Shown: piece by piece, positions 55,913-64,000 of the stretch
How positions within the stretch are numbered: position 1 is the first letter of the stretch
Layout of the letters: each line of letters begins with the position of its first letter
NCBI GenBank assembly: GCA_016218415.1
Contig: JACRED010000016.1
Location: 1-64,000 of the forward strand
Direction: 5' to 3'
Origin: Nitrosomonadales bacterium
GTDB taxonomy: Bacteria; Pseudomonadota; Gammaproteobacteria; Burkholderiales; Gallionellaceae
DNA length: 64,000 nt
Notes under the pieces: model-generated
What the model saw: the letters and a program-made list of their open reading frames with translations, nothing else
The model's database searches: none
Told to the model about the DNA's origin: nothing
Made by a program: the position numbers and the translations under genes

Positions 55913-56900
55913 AGGTCTCCTCGGTGCCTTTTCCGCTTATCGATATCTGGCCTTCTTCAGCCAGGCGGCGCACGATCTTGAGGATTTCCTTCTGGTTGGC
56001 CTCGACATCGCTGAGCTTGACCGGTCCCTTGGATTCCAGGTCCTCGCGCATCATTTCTGCGGCGCGTTGTGACATGTTCTTGAAGATCTTTTCGCGCAAT
56101 TTTTCGTTTGCGCCCTTGAGCGCGATGATCAGGGATTCCGACTGGACTTCTCGAATCACAAGCTGGATTCCGCGGTCATCTATCTCCATGATATTTTCAA
56201 AGACAAACATCTTGTCTTCGATTTTTTGCGCCAGCTCGGGGTCAAAGTTGCGCACGTTGTCCATCATTTCCGCTTCCAGCTTGCCGCCCATGAAATTCAG
56301 GATTTCTGCGGCAGTCGCAATTCCGCCAAACAACTTCTTCTTCCCTCCCTCTTCACCAGACATGAGTTTTCCCAGCACATCGTCGAGTTCGCGCAGGGCA
56401 ACCGGCTGTACACTATCCAATGTGGAGATACGAAGCAGCACGTCGTTGCGGGTGCGCTCGGTGAGCAGTTTGAGAACTTCTGCTGCCTGATCGGGATCCA
56501 GGTGCACCATGATGGTTGCGATGATCTGGGGGTGCTCGTTGCTGATCAATTCCGCTACGGCTGCCGGGTCCATCCATTTCAGGCTTCTGATGCCGGTGGA
56601 ATCGCTATGCTCGAGGATTTTTTCCAGCAGACTGGAGGCTTTGTCGTCTCCCAGAGCCTTGGTGAGCAAATTGCGGATGAAATCCTTGGTGTCCAATCCC
56701 ACGTTGGCTTTCTGTGAGGCGACCAGCAGGAATTCCTGTATTACTTTGGCGATCTGATCGCGGTTGAGATTATTCAGCGTGATCATGGCCTCGGTGATTT
56801 TCTGGACTTCCCTGTGATCCAGATGCTTCAACACCTCGGCGGCTTCATTCTCACCGAGAGTCATCAGTAAAATCGCGCTTTTTTCGATGCCGCTACTCAT
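55905..56900 (-). CDS. fliG: Motor switch protein FliG
   Basis: The 331-residue protein has three armadillo-like domains. It starts SSGIEKSAILLMTLGE, has the EHPQ motif in ISNEHPQIIATIMVHLDP, and the C-terminal torque helix with charged residues (IQLVIREVQSESLIIALKG). It is the rotor part touched by MotA. It overlaps fliF by 8 bases. Confidence 0.97.
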   Translation of the reverse strand: MSSGIEKSAILLMTLGENEAAEVLKHLDHREVQKITEAMITLNNLNRDQIAKVIQEFLLVASQKANVGLDTKDFIRNLLTKALGDDKASSLLEKILEHSDSTGIRSLKWMDPAAVAELISNEHPQIIATIMVHLDPDQAAEVLKLLTERTRNDVLLRISTLDSVQPVALRELDDVLGKLMSGEEGGKKKLFGGIATAAEILNFMGGKLEAEMMDNVRNFDPELAQKIEDKMFVFENIMEIDDRGIQLVIREVQSESLIIALKGANEKLREKIFKNMSQRAAEMMREDLESKGPVKLSDVEANQKEILKIVRRLAEEGQISISGKGTEETYV

Positions 56901-58539
56901 TCTGTCTGGTCCATTCTCTGATTATCCCCGCAACGATCTTGGGTTCCTGCTGGGAAATTTGCCTTGCCACCTTCAAACTTTGTTCATAAGGAGCGTTTGA
57001 CGAGTCTTGACCGGCTTCTGGCTCTTCCTGGCCCCCCCCCGCTTTCCCTGGTTGTTCCCCTTCATTTTCATTTTCTGACTCGGCTTCGCCTGCTGGGATC
57101 GCGGGAGTGAGCAGGGTCTGGAATGTCGGTTTGATGATGCGGAACACGACGAAAAAGAATATACCGGCGATTAACGCATATTTGGCGAGGCTCTTGGCCA
57201 GTTCGATCATGTCGGCCTGTTTCCAGAGCGGAACTTCCTCGACGGTTTCCTTGTTTTCGGTGAAGGCCGCGACCTGCACGTTGAGGCTGTCACCGCGAGT
57301 CTGGTCGAATCCTACCGCATCCCTGACCAGATTGCTGATCTGTTCTTTTTCTTGGTCGCTCAACGGGTTGTTGCTGACCTTGCCCTTTGCATCGGTAACT
57401 TTGCGGGTCCCGTTCACGACGACCGCGACAGACAGGCGCTTGATCGAGCCTACAGGCAATACAGTGTGGCGTATGGTGCGGTCAACTTCATAATTGACCG
57501 TGGATTCCTTTTGCAGATTGGACAGTGCGGGATTGTTCTCGGCGGCAGCTCCCGGTGCGCCGCTCACAATAGGCGCTGTAGCCGGAACGGGCGGTTGATT
57601 CGTCAGTGCGCCCGGAATCCCGCCAGTCAGGCCCGAACCGCTCATCACCTCGTTGCTTTGGCGGCTGCGCACCACGCTGGCATCGGGGTTCTGATTGGGT
57701 TTGAAAATCTCGGCCGTTTGCTCGGTACGTGAAAAGTCGATATCGGCGGCCACCTGTGCCCTGACATTGTCGGAGCCGAGCAGCGGGATCAGCAGTGACT
57801 CGATGCGCTGGATATAGCCCTGCTCGATCTGCTGAACATACTTGAGCTGGTTCGCGTCCAGCCCCTCATTGACATTGCCGTCATGGTTGGCGCTCAACAA
57901 CGTGCCATTCTGGTCCACCACCGTCACGTTTTTTGCGGACATGTCCGGCACACTGCTCGAAATCAGATGGATGATCGCGCTGACCTGGGCGGAATCGAGC
58001 GTCCTGCCGCCTTGCAGGCTGAGTATCACGGATGCGCTGGGTTTCTGTTGCTCCTTGACGAACACGCTGGGCTTGGGGATGGCCAGATGGACCCGGGCGG
58101 CGGCTACCGCGCCTATGCTCTGCACCGAGCGCGCCAGTTCGCCCTCCAGCGCGCGCTGGTAATTGACCTGCTCGGCGAACTGGGTGATGCCGAAGCGCTG
58201 ATTCTCCATCAGCTCGAAGCCCACATTGCCGCCCTTGGGCAAGCCCTGCGAAGCGAGCTTCAGGCGGGCTTCATGGACCTGCTCGGAAGGCACCAGCAAC
58301 GCGCCGCCGCCTTCGGCGAACTTGTAGGGGATGTTCATTTGCTGCAAAGACCCGATGATGGCCCCGCCGTCGCGGTCGGACAGATTGCTGTAGAGAACGC
58401 GGTAATCGGGCGTTTGACCCCACATCCACAATCCCGCGACGACCGCGAACAATGCCGCAACACCGACCGCCAACCCCATTTTTTGCTGGAAGTTGAGTTG
58501 GTCGAAGAGATTCGTAGCCTTCTTTTCCTGTTCAGCCAT
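56893..58539 (-). CDS. fliF: Flagellar MS-ring protein FliF
   Basis: The 548-residue protein has membrane helices near 20-42 and 450-472. Between them are the ring-building motifs (DYRVLYSNLSDRDGGAII) and a variable collar loop; the C-terminal FliG-binding helix (VAGIIREWTRQN) ends the chain. An acidic Glu/Gly-rich stretch follows the second helix. Start at ATG 58539 (MAEQEKK); the open frame to 58632 is upstream leader. It heads the minus-strand fli run, divergent from fliE. Confidence 0.96.
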   Translation of the reverse strand: MAEQEKKATNLFDQLNFQQKMGLAVGVAALFAVVAGLWMWGQTPDYRVLYSNLSDRDGGAIIGSLQQMNIPYKFAEGGGALLVPSEQVHEARLKLASQGLPKGGNVGFELMENQRFGITQFAEQVNYQRALEGELARSVQSIGAVAAARVHLAIPKPSVFVKEQQKPSASVILSLQGGRTLDSAQVSAIIHLISSSVPDMSAKNVTVVDQNGTLLSANHDGNVNEGLDANQLKYVQQIEQGYIQRIESLLIPLLGSDNVRAQVAADIDFSRTEQTAEIFKPNQNPDASVVRSRQSNEVMSGSGLTGGIPGALTNQPPVPATAPIVSGAPGAAAENNPALSNLQKESTVNYEVDRTIRHTVLPVGSIKRLSVAVVVNGTRKVTDAKGKVSNNPLSDQEKEQISNLVRDAVGFDQTRGDSLNVQVAAFTENKETVEEVPLWKQADMIELAKSLAKYALIAGIFFFVVFRIIKPTFQTLLTPAIPAGEAESENENEGEQPGKAGGGQEEPEAGQDSSNAPYEQSLKVARQISQQEPKIVAGIIREWTRQNE

Positions 58540-58759
58540 GATGATAGTAAGCACACTCCAAAGCCACTCTGGCATTGAACGCATTATCGGTAAAGGCCTG
58601 CCTTTTGAAAACCGGAATAAGGGGGGAAACACCGGCCTTTTCTGTACATGGGGGTTGCGGTGTCCCGGTTATCTTGCCATCACCTGAAAAGCCGCTGATT
58701 TATCCGCCGGCCGGGCGGTTGGAATTTGACGGGGTCACATCAATCTCAAGGAGTCGCAA

Positions 58760-59080
58760 ATGAACACATCGGGCGTGGACAGTTTATTGGCGCAAATGCG
58801 CATCGCTGCTGCGGCAGCCGGATTGCGCGAGCCAAGTCAGGCAACGCAGGTCGGCAAGGTGGATTTTGCCAATGTATTGAAATCTTCGCTGGATGGTGTG
58901 GCTAAAGCGCAAACCAGATCCGAGGAGATGCAGAAGGCGTTCGTGCTGGGTGACGATCGGGTCAGTCTGAGCGACACCATGATCGAGATGCAGAAAGCCA
59001 GTATCAGTCTCCAGACTACCGTTCAGGTGCGCAACAAATTCGTGCAGGCGTACAACGACATTATGAACATGCAGGTCTGA
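58760..59080 (+). CDS. fliE: Flagellar basal-body adaptor FliE
   Basis: The 106-residue protein ends with the conserved DTMIEMQKASISLQTTVQVRNK region and NDIMNMQV. FliE joins the MS ring to the proximal rod. AAGGAG lies upstream of the ATG. It is a single gene divergent from fliF, with a 220-base region between that should hold class II control signals; I found no consensus promoter there. Confidence 0.96.
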   Translation: MNTSGVDSLLAQMRIAAAAAGLREPSQATQVGKVDFANVLKSSLDGVAKAQTRSEEMQKAFVLGDDRVSLSDTMIEMQKASISLQTTVQVRNKFVQAYNDIMNMQV

Positions 59081-59144
59081 TTCATCAGGATATTCATGCA
59101 ATCAGGGCAGACGCCCCCGGTAACCCGGAGCGCATCAAGCGCGA

Positions 59145-59900
59145 TCATGTCCTGGCTTTTTCCCGTTGCACATTGGTTATATAACGCTGCAGCAATGTGG
59201 TGGATGCGCTATCGAGATTCTTGAATTCGCAGCCGGCACGGCAGATCGTATTGCCGGATTCGGAAGTCAATACAACCAGATTCTTCACCACGATAGTTCC
59301 CTTGACGGTGCCGACGCCCGGCAGGTCGATCTGGCAATCCGGATAGGATACGCCCGGCTTGAGTTCCGTGTCCGTTTCCTTGCAGGTCAGTCCCACACCG
59401 CCGCAGCTGATGTCCATGATGACGAAATCGTAGGGCTGTTTTAGCGCTGTCCCCCTGCCTGCGCCGATGACGCAGTGCAGTGGATTGATGAGCGGTGTTC
59501 TCAGCCGGTAGTATTCCCTGCGCTGCAGCCGGTAGAGGACTTTGGGCAGCGGCATGAAAAAAGCGGAATATTCCCGATACAGCACGCTGTTTGCGCGAGT
59601 TGCGGTGAATTGAACCTTGACCTGGTAATGACTGCTGACGAACACCAGCTTGCTGCTTTCGGCGATGCGCTTATTCTCGAAGCCGTTCGGGCTTTGCTCC
59701 AGCCACAAGCCGGTTTCATCGGCGCCCAGCAGGGTGGTCAGGATGAAATTGTTGGCATCATCGTAATAAAGGGCGACACGGCTTCCTTTTTCGGCGATGT
59801 AATGCATGATGAGTTCAATTTCCTTGGCCGATGAGATGCCGAGCTGGTCATCTCTCCCTTCGGACAGGATTTCCATTCTGAGTGGGATATCTTTTGCCAT
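59145..59900 (-). CDS. ycgR: Cyclic-di-GMP flagellar brake protein, YcgR/PilZ type
   Basis: The 251-residue protein has an N-terminal YcgR domain (about 15-120) and a PilZ domain with the c-di-GMP site RRxxxR (127-132, in QRREYYR) and DISCGG (163-168). Bound to c-di-GMP, YcgR acts on FliG/FliM or MotA to slow the motor. Start at ATG 59900; an in-frame TTG at 59915 is less likely. It converges with fliE. Confidence 0.93.
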   Translation of the reverse strand: MAKDIPLRMEILSEGRDDQLGISSAKEIELIMHYIAEKGSRVALYYDDANNFILTTLLGADETGLWLEQSPNGFENKRIAESSKLVFVSSHYQVKVQFTATRANSVLYREYSAFFMPLPKVLYRLQRREYYRLRTPLINPLHCVIGAGRGTALKQPYDFVIMDISCGGVGLTCKETDTELKPGVSYPDCQIDLPGVGTVKGTIVVKNLVVLTSESGNTICRAGCEFKNLDSASTTLLQRYITNVQREKART

Positions 59901-60008
59901 TTCAATCAGGTGCAAGTCGGATGTCCGGTCATCATAACAAATCTGGTTGCCGGCCAGATGAGAAAATCAGGGGGCTGACGGGGCTAACTTGCTCGGGGGG
60001 TTTAAACC

Positions 60009-60143
60009 ATGGAATTCCGGAGACCTGTACTGGCCTTGCTTCTGGCGGGGTGTTCGGGCGATGACCGGTTAAGGTGCATTCAGCGTTCCGGCCCATGTTC
60101 CAGGCGGTATAGCCATGCGAGTAGTTCGGCTACCGCCACATAA
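60009..60143 (+). CDS. Possible tiny lipoprotein (uncertain)
   Basis: This 44-codon frame starts MEFRRPVLALLLAGCSGDD, a short but well-formed lipoprotein signal with lipobox LLAGC. A G-run (GGGGGG) lies 8-14 bases upstream. It overlaps the 3' end of fhlB on the other strand by 64 bases, and its C-terminal half there looks like a shadow of fhlB. No family is recognised; it may be chance. Confidence 0.2.
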   Translation: MEFRRPVLALLLAGCSGDDRLRCIQRSGPCSRRYSHASSSATAT

Positions 60144-60358
60144 AGCTGGGCCGGGATCTCCTGATCAAGCTCGACTTGCATCAGCAAGCCGACCATATCT
60201 TCCGATTCGTGCACGAATATCCCGTGCTGTCTGGCACGTTCGATGATCGCAGAGGCAATCAGGCCGCGGCCCTTGGCGACTACTCTGGGCGCGCCATCGT
60301 TCTGGCTGTATGCCAGCGCGACGGCGATTTGCCGGGGTGTGAGTCCGGGGGCGGTCAC
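60080..60358 (-). CDS. fhlB: FlhB C-terminal-domain paralogue (FhlB)
   Basis: The 92-residue protein equals the cytoplasmic C-terminal half of FlhB after the cleavage site: VVAKGRGLIASAIIERARQHGIF, then ELDQEIPAQLYVAVAELLAWLYRLE. It has no membrane part and no NPTH. FhlB proteins can partly replace the cleaved FlhB C-terminal piece in the export apparatus. GTG start overlapping the stop of the FliK-like gene (GTGA) implies coupled translation. Confidence 0.9.
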   Translation of the reverse strand: MTAPGLTPRQIAVALAYSQNDGAPRVVAKGRGLIASAIIERARQHGIFVHESEDMVGLLMQVELDQEIPAQLYVAVAELLAWLYRLEHGPER

Positions 60359-61353
60359 GGTTTCTCCACCGCGGCGGAGAGCAACGCAATGTCCGCATTG
60401 CCCAGCGAATTTTTGAGTTGTGGCAAAGCGCCATTGAACATCGCGATCGTTCCTGTATCGGACGCATGCAGTGTCAGCCGCAGCCCTTTATTGGTAAACA
60501 CTAGGCGGGCATGGATATCACCCAGACGGGGCAGGGACAATTCCATCTCCGTGCTCCACTGCCGCTCGTCCTGTGGCTGCCCATGCTGTTCCGGCTCCCC
60601 CTGGATTTCCCACTGCATCTGCTGTCCCGGCCAGACTTGCCCGGCCCATACCAGATGGTGGTGTTCCAGCGTGTGCAGTTGTTGCTGAACCAGATGGAGC
60701 AATTCTTTCGGTATCGACTGGGTCATATCGCCAGCCGGTTTGTTCATCCCGTCTGACTGGATCGGACTGCCGCCGGAGGCCGTAGTGTTTTTTTCGATCA
60801 GCAGGTTTTGCGGCTCCTCCAGCAATTGATTCGTGCTGCGCTCGCCGCGTATCCATTGTGCCTGGTGCGATTCGTAAAACAGACCGCTTTTACCCAGCGT
60901 TTCACGCAGCGCCCCGGCCATCTGCCGGGTGTCCGTCAAGGCCTGCGCGGATTGCCAGACCGCCTGGTTGCCGACTTGCTGAACAACTTGTCTTTCCAGC
61001 GGCAGTTCGGCGAGATTGGCAAGGATGCGAGCGGTGGCGCCTATCTGTTCCGGCGTGGAAAGCGGATTGGTCGATGCGACCATGCTGAAAGTGATTTTGG
61101 GTTGGGTGGTGACCACTTGCAGCTTGACCGCATCACCGCGCTGCAGGTTGCCGGGCAGGCGAAGCTGTACCGTTTGACCGGCCGCTTGCACATTGAATAG
61201 CCCTTCGCTCACTTTTGATTGCACCGTTCCCTGGATTTGCTGCCCGGGCTCGATCTTGCGGGCAGTTTCGGGTGTGTCAGGTGTTGCCGCGACCAGCGGC
61301 TTGCCGGTTCGGGAGTAGGATTGCAGCGCGTTGATCAGATTGGTTGGCAGCAT
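60355..61353 (-). CDS. Second FliK-like hook-length control protein
   Basis: The 332-residue protein has an N-terminal region with IQGTVQSKVSEGLFNVQ and QTVQLRLPGNLQRGD, and a C-terminal Flg_hook-like domain (WSTEMELSLPRLGDIHARLVFTNKGLRL in the last third). It differs from the main FliK at 51724-53268. Its coupling to the FlhB-like gene mirrors the FliK-FlhB partnership and suggests the two act together on the export switch. Exact function unknown. Confidence 0.8.
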   Translation of the reverse strand: MLPTNLINALQSYSRTGKPLVAATPDTPETARKIEPGQQIQGTVQSKVSEGLFNVQAAGQTVQLRLPGNLQRGDAVKLQVVTTQPKITFSMVASTNPLSTPEQIGATARILANLAELPLERQVVQQVGNQAVWQSAQALTDTRQMAGALRETLGKSGLFYESHQAQWIRGERSTNQLLEEPQNLLIEKNTTASGGSPIQSDGMNKPAGDMTQSIPKELLHLVQQQLHTLEHHHLVWAGQVWPGQQMQWEIQGEPEQHGQPQDERQWSTEMELSLPRLGDIHARLVFTNKGLRLTLHASDTGTIAMFNGALPQLKNSLGNADIALLSAAVEKP

Positions 61354-61443
61354 TTCAATGCACCATCAGCAGCATATTTCCACACATGACCGGGGCGTTT
61401 GCGGAGCCGGGTCCTGGATAAACGGTGCGAAGATTGCCGGCTT

Positions 61444-61767
61444 CTAAGCGCCGTATGTCTGATGCAAACGTTGTTCCTGGCGGTTGCTCTGCATGATGCG
61501 CTGCAGTTGCCCCATCCAGGTCTCGGTAAGGTTGCGGATCTCGGCATCGTCGGTGAGTATCTTCTTGATGAGCTGGATTTTACGCTGCCTGGCGGATTCA
61601 TCCAGCGCGGTCTCCGTGTCCACAGGCTTCATGGCGGTGACATGACGGCTGCACTGCTGCTCGAGACTGACCAGCGTATCCCAGTTGCCGTGCACGGCTG
61701 CCTCCCGCATCTGGCCGGTGATCGCGGATAACGACTCGTAATGGCGTATGACTTGATGGGCACCCAT
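61444..61767 (-). CDS. fliT: Flagellar export chaperone FliT
   Basis: The 107-residue helical protein (from MGAHQVIRHYESLSAITGQM) with the length, helix pattern and position of FliT. FliT chaperones the cap protein FliD and in enterics also binds FlhDC. The frame opens at 61785 inside fliS; GGGAGAG ahead of 61767 favours the later start, 4 bases after the fliS stop. The call relies on context more than on motifs. Confidence 0.8.
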   Translation of the reverse strand: MGAHQVIRHYESLSAITGQMREAAVHGNWDTLVSLEQQCSRHVTAMKPVDTETALDESARQRKIQLIKKILTDDAEIRNLTETWMGQLQRIMQSNRQEQRLHQTYGA

Positions 61768-61771
61768 TTGC

Positions 61772-62236
61772 TTATACTCTCCCATAGGCTTGCTGAACCT
61801 TGTTGCTTGCTGCGGCCAGTTGAGGGGCTACCGCCGGCATCGCTGCGGCGACCGGCTGCCGTATGCCATCCCAGGCGCTCTTCAGATCGGCGAGCAAAGC
61901 CGTCACTTCGTCCAGCATCGCGGTATCGTTTTTCAGATTGGCTGTGATCAGGCGCAGGACCATATAGTCATACAACGATGACAGATTCTGCGCCAGTTCG
62001 CCCCCGACATTCTTGTCCAGACTGGCATGCAAACCTTCGCCGATGATGGCAATGGCTTTGGAAATGGCGGCGCCTTTGGCGGGGATGTCGTTGCGTTTGA
62101 TGCCGTTTTTGGCATTGGCTACAGCCTGCAATGCGCCCTGGAACAACATCGAAATAAGCTGGTGCGGGTCGGCAGAAGAAACGACCGACTCGATTCCGAC
62201 TTTGGTGTAGGCGCTGATTGCAGTAGTCATGTTCAT
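61772..62236 (-). CDS. fliS: Flagellin export chaperone FliS
   Basis: The 154-residue protein has the FliS motifs AYTKVGIESVVSSADPHQLISMLFQGAL and LYDYMVLRLITANLKND (each given in part). It prevents early flagellin polymerisation. The C-terminal tail is Ala-rich and longer than in E. coli FliS. It lies between fliD and fliT in the usual fliDST order. Confidence 0.95.
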   Translation of the reverse strand: MNMTTAISAYTKVGIESVVSSADPHQLISMLFQGALQAVANAKNGIKRNDIPAKGAAISKAIAIIGEGLHASLDKNVGGELAQNLSSLYDYMVLRLITANLKNDTAMLDEVTALLADLKSAWDGIRQPVAAAMPAVAPQLAAASNKVQQAYGRV

Positions 62237-62251
62237 GGTAATGTCCCCTGG

Positions 62252-63673
62252 TTACATTTTGGCAATTTGTTGAGATAAATAAGTGCTGGTTTGACTCATG
62301 TTGCTCAACATGACATTCAGCGAGCTATATTGCCTGCGATATAGTTTTTCAAGGCTGGTCATGCGTAATTCAAGTGCATCGCGCCGCGTTCCGATGTCCT
62401 TGATGGAACGATTGATCTTGTCGGTATGCGAGGTCAGGGTGCCGTCGGCGGTCAGGGTGGCGGTTGCCCACTGGTTGAATTGGGTCATGAAACCGGTTGC
62501 AGAATTGAACAGGTTGGCAACATCGTTAAAATCTTTGCTCATCGCGCTGTCCAGTTTCGCGCTGTCCAGTTGCAGCGTGCCATCGACCTTGAACGAGAGG
62601 CCGGCTTCTGAAAACATGGTCATGGTGCCGCCGCTGACCGCAGAACCGGCAATGCTGCGGAGCTGCATCTGGATGGTGCGTAACGTGAGATCGCCTTCCA
62701 GGGCCGAGCCGGACTTGTTGGCCGCAGAGTTCCTCAGCGCGCTGTACATATCGTTATAGGCCTTCACGAATCCGGATACCGAATCGCTGACCGCAGTCGT
62801 GTCGCGCGCCACTGTCAAAGTGGCGGTGGCGACCTGCTTGTTGAGTGTCAGGGTCACACCCTGAATGGCGTCGGTGACAGAATTCGAAGTCTTGGTGATG
62901 GCGATGCCGTTCACCTTGAAGTCGGCATTCTGCGAGGCAACGGTCTGGTTCAGATGCTGTGCGGCAGGCAGCCCTGCAGGATCGTATGCCAGCAGCGTCC
63001 CTATCGTGCCGTCCCCGCCGCTGGTGGTGATCTTCAGGCTGTTGCTGAGGCCGCTGTTGTCCGACGACAGGGCAAGGCGATACGGTGTACCGCTGCCATC
63101 GTTGACGATGGAGGCGGTCACACCCATTTTGGCTGCATTGATCGCATCGCGTATGCCCTGAAGGGTGTTGTTCGTACCGTCTATCGTGATACTTTTTGTG
63201 CCGCCGCCGTTGGAAGTAAAAGTGGCGCCGCTGTAGATCCCTCCAGTCAGCGTGCCCCCGCTGATGGTGCCGAAATCGAAAGTGACCGTGGTGGCGATTC
63301 CGTCGCTGATCGCGGCAGTGCTGCTCGCTTGTCCGGCGGCCACCAGTTTTTGCGACTGCGCCAGCGTGGTCACTTCCAGCGAGTAGGTGCCCGCAGCCGC
63401 TGTACTGCTGGCAGAAGCCGAAACGACGGTCGTGTCGGAAGATGTCGCCTTGAAAGCGACCAGGCTGCCGGAGTTGGGACTGTTCAGGGCCTGTACGGCA
63501 GTCTGGAAACTGTCTATCTTGCTTTTGATCATGCCCAGGGCAGTGAGCTTGGCCTGATAACTTGCTTCCTTGGCGTTGAGCTTGGTGATGGGTTGGCGTT
63601 CGATCGCCATCAAACCCGTGACCAGGGCATTGACGTCAAGACCGCTGGTTGGCGCTGCGCTAACGGTTGCCAT
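62252..63673 (-). CDS. fliD: Flagellar filament cap protein FliD (HAP2)
   Basis: The 473-residue protein has the N-terminal FliD motif SGLDVNALVTGLMAIERQPI and a C-terminal helix region (LRMTSLEKLYRRQYSSLNVMLSNMSQTS, in part), with a Ser/Thr-rich variable centre. It caps the filament and places flagellin. GAGGAG precedes the ATG; flaG ends 17 bases upstream. Confidence 0.96.
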   Translation of the reverse strand: MATVSAAPTSGLDVNALVTGLMAIERQPITKLNAKEASYQAKLTALGMIKSKIDSFQTAVQALNSPNSGSLVAFKATSSDTTVVSASASSTAAAGTYSLEVTTLAQSQKLVAAGQASSTAAISDGIATTVTFDFGTISGGTLTGGIYSGATFTSNGGGTKSITIDGTNNTLQGIRDAINAAKMGVTASIVNDGSGTPYRLALSSDNSGLSNSLKITTSGGDGTIGTLLAYDPAGLPAAQHLNQTVASQNADFKVNGIAITKTSNSVTDAIQGVTLTLNKQVATATLTVARDTTAVSDSVSGFVKAYNDMYSALRNSAANKSGSALEGDLTLRTIQMQLRSIAGSAVSGGTMTMFSEAGLSFKVDGTLQLDSAKLDSAMSKDFNDVANLFNSATGFMTQFNQWATATLTADGTLTSHTDKINRSIKDIGTRRDALELRMTSLEKLYRRQYSSLNVMLSNMSQTSTYLSQQIAKM

Positions 63674-63690
63674 GGCGTTGTCTCCTCAAC

Positions 63691-64000
63691 TCAAGCTTTC
63701 TGCTTCAACAGCATGCCCTGCTGGAACTGGTCGATCGAGCGCGAAATGGCCAGCATCTCTTCCGAGGGGATCTGACGGATCACGTCACCGGTTTCCGAAT
63801 CCACCAGCTTGACGATAGTCCGCTTGGAATCCGAATCAATGCTGAATTCAAGATTTCTGACAGACTGCTGCAATGCTTTGTTGACGGTCTGCACCGCGCT
63901 TTGCAACTGGGCAGACGAGGGGTGCTTTGCCGCTTCAGGCGCCGGATTGCCTTGGCGAGTTTCGACGGAAACGACCCTAGGCCCACCGTCACCGGAGAGC
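63691..64000 (-). CDS. flaG: FlaG family protein, start beyond window edge
   Basis: The frame is open to the window edge, giving at least 102 residues. The visible start is LSGDGGPRVVSVETRQG and the conserved FlaG core follows: NLEFSIDSDSKRTIVKLVDSE then IRQIPSEEMLAIS. FlaG proteins affect filament length. It precedes fliD as in many Gram-negative bacteria, where fliC usually lies one gene further upstream, outside this window. Confidence 0.9.
   Translation of the reverse strand, partial: LSGDGGPRVVSVETRQGNPAPEAAKHPSSAQLQSAVQTVNKALQQSVRNLEFSIDSDSKRTIVKLVDSETGDVIRQIPSEEMLAISRSIDQFQQGMLLKQKA

Noticed and set aside
58560..58600. ACCGATAA on the minus strand and TGGCAT-GCATT on the plus strand between fliF and fliE, considered as sigma-28 and sigma-54 sites
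   Set aside because: No TAAA at 15 bases for the first; GG-to-GC spacing is two bases too short for the second.
1..64000. CRISPR arrays, tRNA or rRNA genes, insertion sequences, prophage
   Set aside because: None seen: no regular short repeats with spacers, no transposase or integrase frames, and gene order is that of a standard chromosomal flagellar locus.

Overview
The window is a near-complete flagellar and chemotaxis island next to an RpoN/lipopolysaccharide-export operon. The order hprK-ptsN-hpf-rpoN-lptB-lptA-lptC-kdsC-kdsD (minus strand, 1-6195) is typical of Betaproteobacteria. The flagellar order (flhDC, motAB, chemotaxis block, flhBAFG-fliA, motCD, flgNMA, flgB-L, fli blocks) fits the same class. 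I infer a Nitrosomonadales/Gallionellaceae-like freshwater bacterium. The class is fairly safe; the family is a guess from gene style.

Layout. 1-6195: RpoN and phosphotransferase regulators plus Kdo synthesis and LPS transport, all on the minus strand. 6355-8325: a KefB-type antiporter, divergent from kdsD. 8639-9340: a type IV prepilin-like gene on the minus strand with a consensus sigma-54 promoter. 9575-11248: an orphan membrane histidine kinase. 11249-11686: a regulatory region ahead of flhDC. 11687-14586: flhDC and motAB. 14840-26606: three chemoreceptors and cheV-cheV-cheY-cheZ-cheA-cheR-cheB. 26684-34398: flhB-flhA-flhF-flhG-fliA-motC-motD. 34426-36110: flgN-flgM-flgA on the minus strand. 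36266-47130: flgB to flgL. 47160-58539: fliR-Q-P-O-N-M-L-K-J-I-H-G-F on the minus strand. 58760: fliE. 59145-64000: a PilZ/YcgR protein, fhlB, a second FliK-like gene, fliT, fliS, fliD and the start-truncated flaG, all on the minus strand. fliC and cheW are not in the window.

How it works together. FlhDC should drive the hook-basal-body and export genes, and FliA (sigma-28), held by FlgM, the late genes. I find three good sigma-28 promoters: ahead of flgM, ahead of flgK and, unexpectedly, in the flhDC upstream region. There the promoter is followed by about 85 bases forming two hairpins, the second a strong intrinsic terminator. This looks like an undescribed sigma-28-dependent small RNA whose C-rich loop can pair with the flhD ribosome binding site, a possible feedback loop onto the master regulator. 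Between it and flhD lie a perfect FNR/ANR half-site pair and a second palindrome, suggesting oxygen control of motility.

Other points of note: a chemoreceptor with a periplasmic c-type heme motif, an Aer-like receptor, a CheB without receiver domain, two CheV but no CheW here, an FlhG that keeps its FlhF-activating helix but has Arg in place of the P-loop Lys, two stator pairs, a structured repeat conserved upstream of cheV2 and cheA, and a duplicated segment in FliK.
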